Assembly: GCA_033296885.1 (NCBI GenBank)
Contig: MU863991.1
Coordinates: 54,568-118,567 of the forward strand
Reading direction: 5' to 3'
Origin: Triangularia verruculosa
Taxonomy: Eukaryota > Ascomycota > Sordariomycetes > Sordariales > Podosporaceae
Length of the DNA stretch: 64,000 bases
Below the pieces are notes generated by a model. It did not search any database. It had not been told where the DNA came from and saw only the letters and a list, made by a program, of their open reading frames with translations. Positions 45,509 through 57,839 of this stretch are shown one piece after another. The first letter of the stretch is position 1; every line of letters begins with the position of its first letter. The position numbers and the translations under genes are program-made.

Positions 45509-46795
45509 ATGTCGCAGCCACAGCAGCCCTCCATCCGTTCGTTCTTCCAGCCCAAGTCTCAACCAACCTATGCTGCCCCTCCATCGACTGCCCCGCCTCG
45601 AAACCAGGATCAAGATGACTTTCAGAATCCCAACGATGACGCGAATAAGTCAGCACCAGCACCGGTCCCTCCTCCCCCGGCGCCAGCGCTACCTCGGGTA
45701 ACTGAATCACCAAGATATGCCTCGCCCGCTGCCGCCCAAAAGACGGCACCTATCCCAATTTATCTCCCCCCAACCGTCCCTGTCCTCCCCTCACCACCCT
45801 CTCTCCCCTCGGGCGCAACCATCGTCCCACTCGAAGAACAGCATATCCCGGCCCTTCGTCGAATCAACGCCCTTCTCCTTCCCGTAGCCTACCCAGACTC
45901 CTTCTACTCCAAAGTCCTAGACCCCCTCGTCTCAGGCCTCTTCTCCCGCGCCATCCTCTGGCAAGACTCCCTCTCCGACACGCCGAAGCTCATTGGCGGT
46001 CTCGTCTGCCGTCTCGAGCCAAACTTTTTTCTCAACGCCAACGGCCACCCCCTAGCCAACCCACCACCTCCCCTGGGAAGCAACTTAAAACCCAACGCTT
46101 CCGTCTCCCTCGACACTCCCTTCCACGCAATCTACATCCAATCACTCGCTCTCCTCTCCCCATACCGCTCTCTCGGTCTCGCCGCCGCTGCCTTGGATCA
46201 TATCATCGCCTCAGCCGCCCTCCTCCCCGCGGCAGGAGCAAGCATCGACGCAAGAACAATCTACGCCCACGTGTGGACAGAAAACGAGGAAGGACTAAAG
46301 TGGTACGAGGCCCGCGGCTTCCAGCGGGATAATTCCGGTCCGGTGAACGGTTATTACTTCAAGTTGCGACCAGACACGGCCTGGATTGTATCACGACACA
46401 TGGGTCCCGGAGCTGCTCCCCTCCCTCAGACCGCACCACGCTCACCGCAGCCACCAATACAGACCACCCCAAGCGTCCTCACCGCAGCGGTAAACCTACC
46501 ACCAATGGGCTCTCTACTTTCCACCACCTCCGCCCCTCCGAAAGATGGGCCACCGCGTAAACCATCCCCTACTCCGTCTACCACGTCCCTTTCGTTCCAA
46601 AATAGAAGGCCAGAGATGGAATGGAACGATCTCCCCGCCGAGATGGTGGCTGGAGGCAGCGGTAGAGTCGGTGGTCTCGCCCCTCCACCAAGAGGTGGAA
46701 GTGGCGCCGGGTCTTCGGCAACGAGTTCGAGGAGCAGCTCCAGAATTGGCAAGAAGAAGGAGAGGGCGTACCCTTCGGCGGCCTTCGGGCAGTAA
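45509..46795 (+). CDS. GNAT acetyltransferase, Naa50-like, with N-terminal PIP box, 428 aa
   Basis: Intronless, ATG at 45509. Residues 6-13 read QPSIRSFF, an exact match to the PCNA-interacting-peptide consensus Q-x-x-h-x-x-a-a, followed by QPK. About 85 disordered Pro-rich residues come next. The GNAT domain spans about 100-300. ATIVPLEEQHIPALRRINALLLPVAYPDSFY resembles the Naa50 substrate-site start. IYIQSLALLSPYRSLGLAAAAL gives the acetyl-CoA P-loop (here YRSLGLA in place of R/Q-x2-G-x-G/A). YAHVWTENEEGLKWYEARGF gives the typical C-terminal strand-helix. A disordered Ser/Pro-rich tail follows. Naa50/San acetylates N-termini and supports sister-chromatid cohesion. The PIP box would direct this enzyme to replication forks; Eco1-type acetyltransferases also use one, but no Eco1 zinc finger is present. 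Confidence 0.85.
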   Translation: MSQPQQPSIRSFFQPKSQPTYAAPPSTAPPRNQDQDDFQNPNDDANKSAPAPVPPPPAPALPRVTESPRYASPAAAQKTAPIPIYLPPTVPVLPSPPSLPSGATIVPLEEQHIPALRRINALLLPVAYPDSFYSKVLDPLVSGLFSRAILWQDSLSDTPKLIGGLVCRLEPNFFLNANGHPLANPPPPLGSNLKPNASVSLDTPFHAIYIQSLALLSPYRSLGLAAAALDHIIASAALLPAAGASIDARTIYAHVWTENEEGLKWYEARGFQRDNSGPVNGYYFKLRPDTAWIVSRHMGPGAAPLPQTAPRSPQPPIQTTPSVLTAAVNLPPMGSLLSTTSAPPKDGPPRKPSPTPSTTSLSFQNRRPEMEWNDLPAEMVAGGSGRVGGLAPPPRGGSGAGSSATSSRSSSRIGKKKERAYPSAAFGQ

Positions 46796-47815
46796 TTATC
46801 TGTTGGAGACGGAAAGGCGCAAGGTTTTTTTTTTTTTCCTTCAGGTGATGTGTTTGGATTGAGATAGACATTTGGTTTTAATTATGCAGTGCGGAGTCGA
46901 AAAGAACAACACGGTGAAGGACATGAGAAGAATAGAATTGAGGCGCGGCCATAAGAAGAGAGACGAAAGTATACAGCTCATGGTTGGCTCATCCTCTGGA
47001 CAGAGCAGGAGATCGAGGCAACGACAGGGGTCATATCACAACAGTTCTTGTTAGAAATAAAAGATATAAAACCAAGCGACAAATGTACTTGATGGCCGTA
47101 TTGTCCACACCGTATGTCGACCAAGCGTGAATGAGGAGGGCATCGGAATTTCACAGGCATATCGAAGGGTCAACTGCAAAACATATCAACACCCTGAATT
47201 CGGCACCTAGGTTCCTCAACAGCAACGCTAACTGCTTTCAAAAATCAACAGCTTGCAGTAAAACTACCATTTAATAAGAGAAAGAGTGAGAAACAGAAGG
47301 CCTTTTTTGTTCATGGGGACGATATACGTATGTCGTGTGTGTGTGTTGTCATGTGCGCCAAAACCCAAAGCTTACCCCTTTCCATTCCCACCCACCCAAT
47401 ACTACCAATGATTGTAACGAGAAACCCCATCAAACCCCATTTTTGAAAAAGGACTGACAAGAAGAACAAGAAAGAAAAAAAGGTACATGAATAACCCGAC
47501 ACCGGTTTGCAAAGCAGGAAAACAGCGTTGAACCTTTCGAATGCTCATATATTCGTCATTTTTTGGTGTTGTGTATACAACACACGCCGGTCCAGCCAGC
47601 CAAATAATCCCAACCAACAACGGGCCTCCTCGCCCTTTCTGGCTGTGGTATCCTAATCCCCGCTATCACTCTTACATGACGATACAGCATCGCTCTCCCT
47701 CCTTTTTCGAAAAGGGAGACACCGAGCCCGTCCGTAAGCCCGACCGGCTTGACCGTTTCGAGCGTTTTTCGGTCGAGCTTGGAGACCATGAGAATCTCGA
47801 CTGCCTTTTTGACCT
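46796..47815. other. Convergent intergenic region
   Basis: 3' flanks of the acetyltransferase (+) and glucokinase (-). A T12 tract lies just after the acetyltransferase stop (about 46826-46837). No supported gene. Confidence 0.5.
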
Positions 47816-49535
47816 CTAGTCCTGAGCAGCCGTCTCACCGCCTTCTGGCACAACGGTAAGGTTATTACGTTTGGCGTTAGAGCGCAGCTCGCCCAGGTAA
47901 TCAGCTGTTGTCAGTCTCTTCTCCATCCCCGCGGCGACAAGGGCAATCAAGGCAGCACCGACACCGGAACCATCCTTCGCGATACCAATGCGGATGCGCT
48001 TGGCGCCCTCCTCGCCGATGCCATCAATGGTGCGCAGAGCCTCGTAAATCATGTCCCTGAAATAAGGGTAGTGCTCGACCAAACTGCCGTCAACACCAAT
48101 GTCGATGGGCTCATCGGCGTAGGCAGGATCGGTCAGCTTGCCTGTCTGCAGAACAATTGCCGCGATGGAAACGGCAGAGAGGCGCGCGGAGCGTCGGCCA
48201 ATGGCGTTGGCGATGGCCTTGAAAGCTTGGGCATCATCTAGACCAGCAGAGTAGATGCCCAACTGCTTCTCGAGCTCGCCGCGGAGGGTCGAAAGCTCGG
48301 GGGTGTTGTCGGCCGCGGCGACTGACATGATGGCGGTGTCAAGACCCCACTGGGTGTAGATGCTCGAATCTGAGACAATGTTGGTGGTTGATTTCCAGTC
48401 GTTGGAGCTCGAGTTCTCATCCCTGAAGAATGATACCTTGGGGTCCTTCAAAAGGTCGATGATGACCAGGCGCAAGATCTCACCCAAGAACATGCCCGAC
48501 ACGCGCTTCTCGTACATTTGAATACCAGGGTTGGGGCTCGCCTTGTCAAGGGCAGCGTCCCACGCGGTGTTGGGAAGAACACTGAGCTTGTTGTCGAACG
48601 AACCCCACTCGGTGTTGATAACCATTTCTCCGGTGGTCTTGTCATACTCGCCAGAAAGAGGCTTCTTCAGGTTGGACAGCTTCTCAACGTACGCGCCGTT
48701 GGTGCCAGTGCCGAAGATGGCACCCAGGACGGTGCTAGCCTTGCCGGGGGCAGAGTAAGCGCGGGCCATGAGAGTACCAACGGTGTCGTTGACAAGAGCA
48801 GCCACCTTGACGGGGAGGTGGAGCTTGTCAATCTCGTCTTGGAGCAATGCGCAGACATCCTTGCCAATAGCATCGGGAATGTCAAAGCCCTTCGTCCATC
48901 TTATGAGAGTGCCCTTGTTGATTCCTACTTGCTGTACTGGGAAACTGAAAGTGAAGCCTAACCGGAAAACGTGCTCGTCCTTGTAGCCGTCGGGGGAGCT
49001 CATCGTCATCCGTCGGCGGACATGCTGCTCGAAGTGGTCTTCGTGGTGTGTCTGGAGGAACAATTCGACCTGCTTGGCAAGGAAGGCGAACAGCTCTTGC
49101 GCCGTCTTGGCAACCATGAGCTCTCTGGGAATAGCGACCTTGGAGAAGGTCAGGTTGAAGGTGGTGTCGCCATTAAGCTGGATCGAGCAAACACGGAAGT
49201 TGGTTCCGCCAAGATCGACAGCCATATACAGACCCTGGAAGTAGACGTCAGCAAGCGAGAGCTATATGCGGCGAATTCGCCAACGTGTGTACTGACTGAC
49301 CTTCTCAGTGCCGTTGGGCACGCCCGTCACATATGTGGGAATCTGGCTCAGGCTGGTTCCGTCCGTTTCCAGACCCTCCGCTGCGCGACGCCATGTTAGA
49401 ACATAGTTGCCGAGAGACAAGGCTGCCTGATCACTCACTCATTTGACGGCGGAACTCGTTGACTGCGCTATTCACCTGGTCATCTGTATAGTCGAACTGG
49501 GCGGCAATGGCCGCGCTGTGGGCTTCGAGGGCCAT
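47816..49535 (-). CDS. Glucokinase (hexokinase family), 531 aa
   Basis: Three exons, 49535-49439, 49380-49301 and 49234-47816; introns 58 and 66 nt. The start is set at the ATG giving MALEAHSAAIAAQFDYTDDQ. The same frame is open upstream into the leader, so a longer N-terminus is possible. Motifs: phosphate-1 loop LGGTNFRV (about 66-73), catalytic-Asp region ALVNDTVGTLMA, phosphate-2 IFGTGTNGAY (about 233), the NTEWGSF glucose-binding segment (about 267), and the adenosine-site glycine block (KDGSGVGAALIAL) near the C-terminus. The overall sequence, in particular the QIPTYVTGVPNGTEKG entry and the SNAKRNNLTVV end, resembles fungal glucokinase rather than hexokinase. It phosphorylates glucose at position 6 in the cytosol and feeds glycolysis and sugar sensing. 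Confidence 0.93.
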
Positions 49536-52500
49536 CTTGAGGGGCCTTGAGACGGGAGCTTCGGTTGGAAAGGGGGCTGAGAGCGTGTTGCCACAAGTTG
49601 GATTGGTCTGGTGGCTCACGACGGGGGGCGAGTGCGCGGCTCTGAAGAGAGGACGGGTGTTGTTGAAGATATCAGAATAAAATAGCTCTGCGTCACGGTG
49701 AAAGAACTGGAGGGCCTGTGCCAATGTTTAGTCGGGAGTTGGGTATAAGGATACAAGAATAGGAGGGGGGTGGTAGAGGAGCGAAGGAGGCTTCGGGGCG
49801 GTTGGCACATGGAAGCTGGGGGGTATGATGGAGTGTGATGGATGCTGGTGCGGGGCACTGGGGGGGGCGGGCACGGCGGGGTGCTGCGTGACATAAAAGA
49901 GCTCTCTTTGAGCGAGGTTCCCTGCCCAAAGCTTTGAAGCAGGTACTATGGGACAAACTTACAAAGACAAGCACCAGGAAAGCCACGGAACACAGATGAA
50001 GCAGGCCAGAGGAAGCAGACAATGACCTGCGCGAATTAGATGTATGTTTGGCAGCAGCTGGTGGGCTGTTTAAGGCGCGCCAAAAGGCGCCTGGTGACTT
50101 TGGGGACGTCGTTTTGGCGGCTCGACTGAAGCGCCAAGGAATTTGTCGGTGGACCCTCGAGGGGGGCTGCCGAGTGGGCTGCTTCTGTTGGGTTGGGATC
50201 TGATAGGTTGGCCGGGGCTCGAGGCGGGGACCCCGCGGGGTTTCTTGGCTAGCAAACGGGCCGTATCTGGGAGACAGAATCGCCCGATGAAGTCATGGGC
50301 GGATTTGAGGGTGTGGTTTCCGCTGCAGCTTCTTGGAGGGCTGCAGCTCTAGAATTTGCGCAGCGATTCCGGACGTGACGTGGAAGCGAGCTCTCTTGTG
50401 ATGTCCTAGAATCGGCCAAATAGGCGGTGCTAATTCGGCTTCCGCACGCGTTGAATCCGCCGCCGGTCTCGTGGTTTTCCAGGGTATCCGTGCTATGCTA
50501 TAATGGCCAGGTACTAGTAGAATACTTGTCGCGAAGTGTCTCTTAGTCGTCGTCTAGGTCGGGTCCGTTCTTTCTGTTCGTCCCTCGCCTCCCTCCTGCT
50601 TGATCTTTCCCAGTTCGATATCCCCGGCTCCGAGGATGCGTCCGATATTATTTGCTGCTGTGCTGATTGGCCAATGCGAGCCAGCCACTCGGAATCCTCA
50701 AGCACGCCGCATTCATGAAACAGAAATCGCGATAGGCATCAGATCTCGACAACTGCTCCGTCAGGCTCTCGGTTCTCGATAGGCATCGCTTGCTCCGTAG
50801 TGAGTGGCAATCGGGTACGACGGCAGAGTAGTAATGAGGTATCGAGACAGGGCGGCTAGAAATAGCTCACTGGCGGCGTTATCTCGTCTTCAGCTTGGGA
50901 AACTGAAAAGAGAACGAGAGGGGAGGGCGGCTCTACAGGAACAGAACGTATATGTGGGTTTTTCAGTGTTTCAGCGGTCTGATCGAGCTGGCACATGCAC
51001 GCTGAAATAGGTGGCTGCAGGTCCCACAGAGTCAAGAGACACGCTCACGGCCCAAGTACAACGCCAAGAGGTGCAAGGCCCAAGAGGGGCAAAATGGCGA
51101 GGAAGCGATGGAAGAAGATGATATTTGTGTTCAGCAGGACATGAAGCTATCGTGGCCCCAAGAGGAAAGAGATATCCGTGGAAACTGAAGGAATTATACA
51201 ACTTTGTACCTGCCCGAGTACACTACTCCTGGCTGTCAAAGTCACACGGTATGCATTTCAGATCTCGGGAGTTCGATGAAGACCACCAAACCAGACATTT
51301 CCATTGGCCAGCCAATATCCAATGCCGTGGTGAACCGGGAATTCAAGATGGGGAAACCCCGGTTACACCCTGCGGTTCTTCGCAAAGCTCGAGGCATCCT
51401 CTTCAGCCGACTTACACGGCTTTGACGGTCGATGATTGGCCCATATTCGGCACTATGCCACCAAATCCACCTTGGACCGCATTCACGAACCCAAGGAGTC
51501 TCGAGCCATGCCTAAGATTGGGTACCTAACGAAGACTGTTGAGAAGATGGCTTCAATACGTAGCGCGAGGAACGGAAGGCTGTTGTTTGGGTACCTAGGT
51601 TAGGGACCAATCACAGAGTCAAGTTTCCACACAATCTTTGACGTCCTCTTCCACCCCAATCGGACGCATAGTCCAGACGACTGAGAATCCACTCACCTAC
51701 ACACCTCTCAGCGCCTCGTTAACAGTTCCTGTAGGAATCGAATGGGCTCGCCATTCCAATCAACTGAACTGACAAATCAGAAGTGTTTTGATAACGACCG
51801 AGTTCTCACCAGACCACATGTTGTCGAACGCTGAACTCTACCTTTAGTTGATAAGATGATGTCTGAGCACTGGGGACTCAAAGTGAGAGGCCGCTTCTAC
51901 TATGTCTCACTACCGGTGCCATATACGCAGGTGGCTATCTTGAGGATAGCTGTGACCATCCAAAATTTGGGTTATAAAGAGTGATGGAAACCATGACCAC
52001 CTCGTCAGACGGCAGAGGCCAAAAGTCCAAAACGTGCCTGTTTAAAGTACAAACCTTCTCACTTCGTTATTTCTTCCTACCAATCTCCTACCTTTCCACA
52101 CATATACCTATACGGGGGGCCTAGCAAAAATAGCCACCATGAATCGGAGTCTAAGAATCCCAACGATAGCACTGTCGATCTTGTGGCGACCAGGTGATGC
52201 CGCTCAATTCCCGCTCCTTTCACACAAAACGCCCAACCAGTATGTCAGATGCCATACCGCATGATTACGCCTCTACACACCGATTTTCTTGTCCATCAGA
52301 TCAGCCCAGCTTAGACCCAAAAGAGATGTTTGGACTCGCACACGACAACCCTTGGCCTGATGACGCTGTACATAAAGAGCCTGATGTAGTAGAATGAAAG
52401 GCACTCCGGCGAAGGAGGAAACGCTGAAGCTCTGCCAAAGTTACCAGGCGGCTAACGAAAAGATGTGGTGGTTCAACGAGAAAGCCACGGCGCAGAACAA

Positions 52501-53597
52501 GGTGCTCTATGAAGAATCCAGCAAATAAAATCCTTCCTGGTGTTCCATGATATCGAGCAGCATATTGAAGGGCGCAAGAACCGAGTAATTGGCTGCTATT
52601 GTGATGATATGGGTTGTCCCTCTGCCGCGAAAAAGACCACAAAAAAAAAGCTTACGACTTTCGAAGAAGCCACTCGCTAGAGAAAATAACACTGTGTCAG
52701 GATTGGCTGTAGAGTTGAGAGTCGAGGAAAAAAACCTCACGTCTGGGCTTGTGTACTAGGAAGATCACGCAGCGGCTTTTGTATTGTGGGCGGTCACCTT
52801 GACTAAGGTAGGTTAGCACAGTTGTAATATTTACCTGGTACCTATCTCAGACTGCGTGGTGGAGTGATCTTTGGAGAGCTCTTGAGATTAGTGTACGAGA
52901 AACAATGGAGTAAACCACCGCTGAGATATGTATTCTCTCATATCAAGACGAAAACATATGTCCACTAAATTACAAAAACCATCACTTCAGTTCACACAAA
53001 AGACACATTGATCGCCCCCTTTAGACTTTCCAGAGCTGTGCCCTAAGCGTATGCGGCAGCCCATAGCCATCACGAGAACGTTTGTGCAACAGGAGACTCC
53101 CGAAGATCCTCAGAGCATGATCAATATTCCTCTTTTCTTCCTAAACACTTCACCCCTATCCCATCAGACCCACTTCTGATCCTAGAAGCCTACCTAGGTA
53201 CCATTCTCTTTACAAAAACATGATTACCTCTGGATTCCGTCCACCTAGCTATCTTTCCGGGCACCTGCCGCCCAGTTCTAGAAGCAAAATGGGGTACTGC
53301 TCCCGCATGCTCAGATTTTTTTGACAGAATATCATCGATCGGTGAAGCTTATGACATCTAAAATGATGCGTTTCCATGAACATACGCTGTAGGATTGGAC
53401 ATTGGAAATATGGATGTTCAGGGGCAAAGAGGGAACGAGGAAGAACGCACACTCCATACATATAAGTCTGTTGTAACAGTATGTATATATACAACCATTA
53501 CATCCATCCCTCCTTAACCAACATAAACAATAAGAGCAAGGGTATCTTATCTCACATAACACACATCTATCATACATCCCCTATACAAACCAGTGAT
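49536..53597. other. Gene-poor region, 4.1 kb
   Basis: Starts with the glucokinase promoter and leader. I see only short, non-conserved frames on either strand (longest about 134 codons at 51125). Several palindromic TACCTAGGTA-like words occur (near 51530, 51587, 52835 and 53192). I cannot support a gene here; long regulatory DNA, a non-coding transcript or strongly decayed sequence are all possible. Confidence 0.5.
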
Positions 53598-54642
53598 TTA
53601 CTCCGCCAACAAAACCCCGAACCCCCATTCCGGCACTGCGGTGTGGCTCCCATTCAACCTATTCTTCATCCAACAAGTATGTTCCCCAGCTTTATCCCCC
53701 TCCATGAACCCCCACCCGGCCCCGGTGCAATCCTTTTTCTTTGAGCACAGTTCCAGACAGTCCCTGAACGTTTTGACCTTTGCGTTGCTGATACCATTGG
53801 CCTCCCCCTTGTCGTCAGAGTAATCCACCCCACAGAGCGCGATGAACCTTTTGTTGTTGTTCGAGGTGTACTGTGTGCCATGACTCCGGGGGCAGCCTAA
53901 GCCTGTGGGTGTGGCCGAGGGGCCAACGCCGGATGTGGAAGTAGGCGTAACGGTTTGGGTGATGAAGATTGTTGTTTGGGCGCTGGGTGGCTCTATTGTA
54001 CTTGATGGCGTGGCCGATAGACTATGAGATGTTTAGCAATCGAACAGAAATACGGTAGAACGGGGGTAAAGTCAAGATATACCTAGCAGCAATCTCAAAA
54101 TCACTCGGCTTCTTCGCAAGCCCAACCCCAACTCCAACGCCGATAGCTATAGCCAGCAGAACTAACCCAGCCACCGCCGTCAACAGCAAGAACGGCCCCC
54201 TCTTTACTCCACAGATCGTTCCTGCAGGCCGAGGTCTTTTTTCCCGCTCGATAGGCGGGACAGCTAAAGTAGCTGGAGCAGCAGCTGGCGTTCCCGGGTA
54301 GCGAGGGACAGGGTCGAGATCGCTGTCCGGTGACCAGTTGTAGCCTCCCTGTTGTCCCCCATTCCGATGGTGATGAACCGGGTTTACTGTTGCCAGCGGA
54401 TATGTGCCGGGGACAATGTTGACAGAGCCTTGCACTCGAAGCGGATCCGGGAGTGGTGGTTCGACTACCGACTTCTCGTCCGAGTAGAGGGGCGATGACA
54501 CTGAAAGCTGGCTTTGGACCGCCGTGGTCGCCCCCGAGGTAGCTTGGGACACCCTTCGATCATGTGAATAGCGAGGTTGCTGTTGCTGGTATTGGAGGAA
54601 CGCTCGTTGACTGTCTCGTGTTGAAGGCCGGTAGATGTCCAT
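53598..54642 (-). CDS. Type II membrane protein with apple/PAN-like Cys-rich ectodomain, 327 aa
   Basis: Two exons, 54642-54083 and 54021-53598, across a 61-nt intron (GTATAT...CATAG, phase 2). Residues 1-148 are hydrophilic and Pro/Gln-rich with a basic stretch before the membrane (KRPRPAG, VKRG). One transmembrane helix lies at about 151-176 (FLLLTAVAGLVLLAIAIGVGVG). A Ser/Thr/Pro-rich stalk follows, then a ~90-residue Cys-rich domain. Its spacing (CPRSHGTQYTS, ALCGVDYS, FRDCLELCSKKKDCTGAGWGF, EHTCWMKN) is that of PAN/apple-like fungal modules, which bind proteins or sugars. Orientation is inferred (N-terminus inside, ectodomain in the wall space). Such proteins are common in filamentous ascomycetes and mostly uncharacterised. 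It stands alone between two large gene-poor regions. Confidence 0.82.
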
Positions 54643-57600
54643 CGTGATCACGTATTGCAAATATGTGAACTTTCAACCTTCAAAAGGCACTACGGAAAAG
54701 CGCAACGGTGACCAGACATGGATTAACTAGACTGGCGGCATGCTTGCCTCGCGGTAGATGGGCACATCATCTCTATGTAGAAACTTACTATGTGCTGATA
54801 GTCAGGGGCCAACTCCCTACCTGCAATTTAACGTCGCCGTCACGGCGCTGGTTCATTGAATCCTGGCGCTGTTTGTTATGCAAGGAAGCGGCCCTTCCAT
54901 CGCGATAGCTTGATGTTTACACCAATGGCAGAACACCACCAACAGACTGTGCCGATGGGAGCAGCTGCAAAGGGAAGCTTTTCCACAATGCCGCTTGAGC
55001 CTCGCCTCGCACAGGTCATTTCCACCAACTCCTTCACAAGTAGATCTGGATGTCCTTATCAAGCACTTCAATGCCCAAATGCTGACAGAATCAAGTCAAA
55101 TCTCTGCGAATCCGAGATGTCGTCAACTCTAGCAGCAGCAAGCTCAAGGCAGAACTTAACCCCCAACCGGCTGCTTCTCATCCCGCTGCGTTTCAAAGGC
55201 GGGAATGCACCGCTGGGTAGCAACGAACAGTCCGCTGCAACCTCGTCCACATTGTGGGGGACGAGCTGACACCGGCGCCAAGACTCATGGAAGATTGATG
55301 GAAGACTTGTTGTTTGACCGGTTGATTAGAGCTGTGCCGCTGGGTCTTCCGAGAGGTGTGATTGTATGAGAGGAAGCGTCATCTCCGGCTCAACAGCAGT
55401 CATCACGGAACTGACCGAAGGCCTCCCAGCTTTCTGATAGGGGAGGGATAAACACAGGATGTCGGTACCGAGCAATATCAAGACATCAACTCCCATTTGC
55501 GAGTTCTGAGAAACAGCCCGGAGCAACAACCCGAACGAGGGGTCATTGAAAACGTTGCGAACCGGATATCAGTGCGTGCACGTGTATCTGTTGGAGGTTG
55601 GGACGAGCCCTATATGGCATGTGCCGCTCGGCGTTTCGCGCCTGTTGAGTCTGTTGTCCCACAACCACTCCTCATGCGGCGTAGCGGAGATAAAGAGCTT
55701 GGTCTTTGTTTGTGGGATTTGCTTGCGAGATTCGAAGCGGATAAACGGATGGCGGGGGCAGTTGAGTTTCTTTGTACTTGCTCTGAGCACCTCTAGAGTC
55801 GTAAACTAGATTTGATGCTGATAAGAGATGACGGACGGAGCCGATTGCCAACGGTCAAGTTGTTATGTTGAACAATAGCAAATCCCGAAGTTGCGGCTGA
55901 GACGCGAATAGGACTCTGCGTTGTTCATGTACAAGGAAGATACTGACCAATCAGAACAGGAGCATCGTAGCCTGATCATTGGCCCAAGCGCGGGTGTCGT
56001 CCAAGACCTTGGGAGGCACAGCGCCTCAACACACAGCCACACGTGGGATTTGGCCTGTGCTTACAGAAGAGCCGCGCAAAAGTCCTACGGAGGTCCTACC
56101 GTACCCGTACCTGGGCCTAAAGCGGCTTAGGTCAGGCACCTGTACTGTAACGAGTGCCATGGAGGGCAGGGAAAGGAGACGGGCATCAGGCATCGAGAAC
56201 CATCAGTTCATGTTGATTCCCAGTTCTGCGGCTGGCGGTCCTTGCAGGAGCTTCCCCTCGCCAGCACTTTGGGGGGCGGCCCCCACCAGCCATCTGAACC
56301 AGAACGATGCAGTTCGACGGCAGTGACCTACCTGAGGAACTGCTTCAGAGCTGCCAAGTACTCGATTTATATCTCATCGTTCACCATCGACGACTGAAAC
56401 GTTTCATCGGGCACGAGGAACGAAATCGAGGGACGAGGGGGATATAAGCTTGGGGTGGTGTTGGGCGTGCCGTCTCGTTGCGGAACACCCCACCAAGCAC
56501 AGCATCACTTGTGATACGCTCTCCAGGAAGACCTGGCAAGAGAATAAAATATTTCCTGATTGCTCGGTCGGACTCGCTCTCGTCTCCTCAGGAGCTCGGG
56601 GAGCATAGCCTCTTCGTAGATGCAAGCTGCCGACCCATTTCACCGTCAAGCTTGCCGTGTGGTAGGTCTGATGGTCTGTTGGCTCGACCTGAAGTGATCG
56701 CCATTCGTGAGAGATCCACGGTCTCATCCAAGTTGCTGGTGCTGACCCCGCTATCCTGCCGCCATGTTTGACCCCTCGTTCTTCAAGCCCAACCCATGTA
56801 ACCCCTGTCGACCATTTTGACACATCCATTTTCAATTGCGGCGAGCCTTCTGCAGGTCAGCTGCGCTATCGGGTGTCTGAACAGTGTTAGCTTTGGCCAC
56901 TAGGACTCATATTTCGGATAAACCACCCTGCAACACCGCATAAGGGTTTCCTTCTCTTCAATTGCCAGTCCTGTTTGCTGCTTGTTGGTTGTAGGTAGAG
57001 ATAAACTCCCTGTCGCGACTTTGCAATATGGTGGGGCTATCGAGTTCCTTCCGCCCTTTTAGCGAGTCCTAGTGGCAGACGGGAGCACGCAATTGGCCGC
57101 CTGGGAGAAGGAGACATGAGATGCGCTTTCCAGGGCTCGACTCGCCGTTTTCTGACATGGAGTGAGAAGTGGGCTTCACCGCGAGCATTCCGTACACAGT
57201 AGAAAAGCTCATCGCCGTCGCGGGGATTATTCTCTTCTGATCGACCACCGTTTGTTTTCAGTGGCTTTTTGATATTCCCACTCTCTTGAGAAGCCCTGTC
57301 CCGCTTTGTCTCTCAAACACCGTTGCTCAGCCTTACACACCACCCCTAGCTCCCATTGTTAGTGCGGTGAGCTGTGCTGGGCATCCATGCGAGAGAGAGA
57401 CACCGTCAGTCATCAGCCACAGACTACCCAAACCAGCACATTATCCAAGCAACTTGATTCACACAGACAGATTTCCTGTCTGTCTCTCCTGTCTCTTGTC
57501 TCTCAAGCAAGCTGTGCGAGGCTCGAACCAGCGGCCACCCCTCATCATCCTACACATCTTACCTGCAATACCTAAGAACGAATCCACTCACTGCAACCTG

Positions 57601-57839
57601 AGTCCCCCCCCCCCCGTTGCGAGGCACCTAATTTTCCCGCCTCCAGCTCCTGGTACCCATCCGCCGTTTTCCCCAATTCAGCTCACGGCCAGGTCTCTCT
57701 TGTCCAGCCCTCCAGCCCAGCAGCCCGCAACCCGCAACCCGCCGCGCTCACACAGCCCACCCTCGCTGACGCTCACCCCCTCCTTTGCCCTTGATTCTTT
57801 TCCGTTCTTTTAATACTAAATTCCCCCAACCTTTCCCTT
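54643..57839. other. Gene-poor region, 3.2 kb
   Basis: No frame I can support. The last ~550 bp upstream of the Hsp70-like gene are strongly pyrimidine-rich, include a C12 run at 57604-57615, and are open in one frame for 175 codons (57286-57813). That looks like a CT-rich promoter/leader rather than a gene. Confidence 0.5.

Noticed and set aside
51125..51529. 134-codon frame in the gene-poor region
   Set aside because: No domain, no splice-consistent extension, composition like surrounding non-coding DNA.
55497..55809. Overlapping ~90-codon frames near 55.6 kb
   Set aside because: Two frames equally open, neither with recognisable features.
57505..57535. B-box-like GCTGGTTCGAGCC on the minus strand
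   Set aside because: No matching T-stem, acceptor stem or A-box can be folded around it.
57286..57813. 175-codon frame just upstream of the Hsp70-like gene
   Set aside because: Translates CT-rich leader DNA into Pro/Ser/His low complexity, contains a C12 run, and ends before the real start; treated as promoter/5' UTR.
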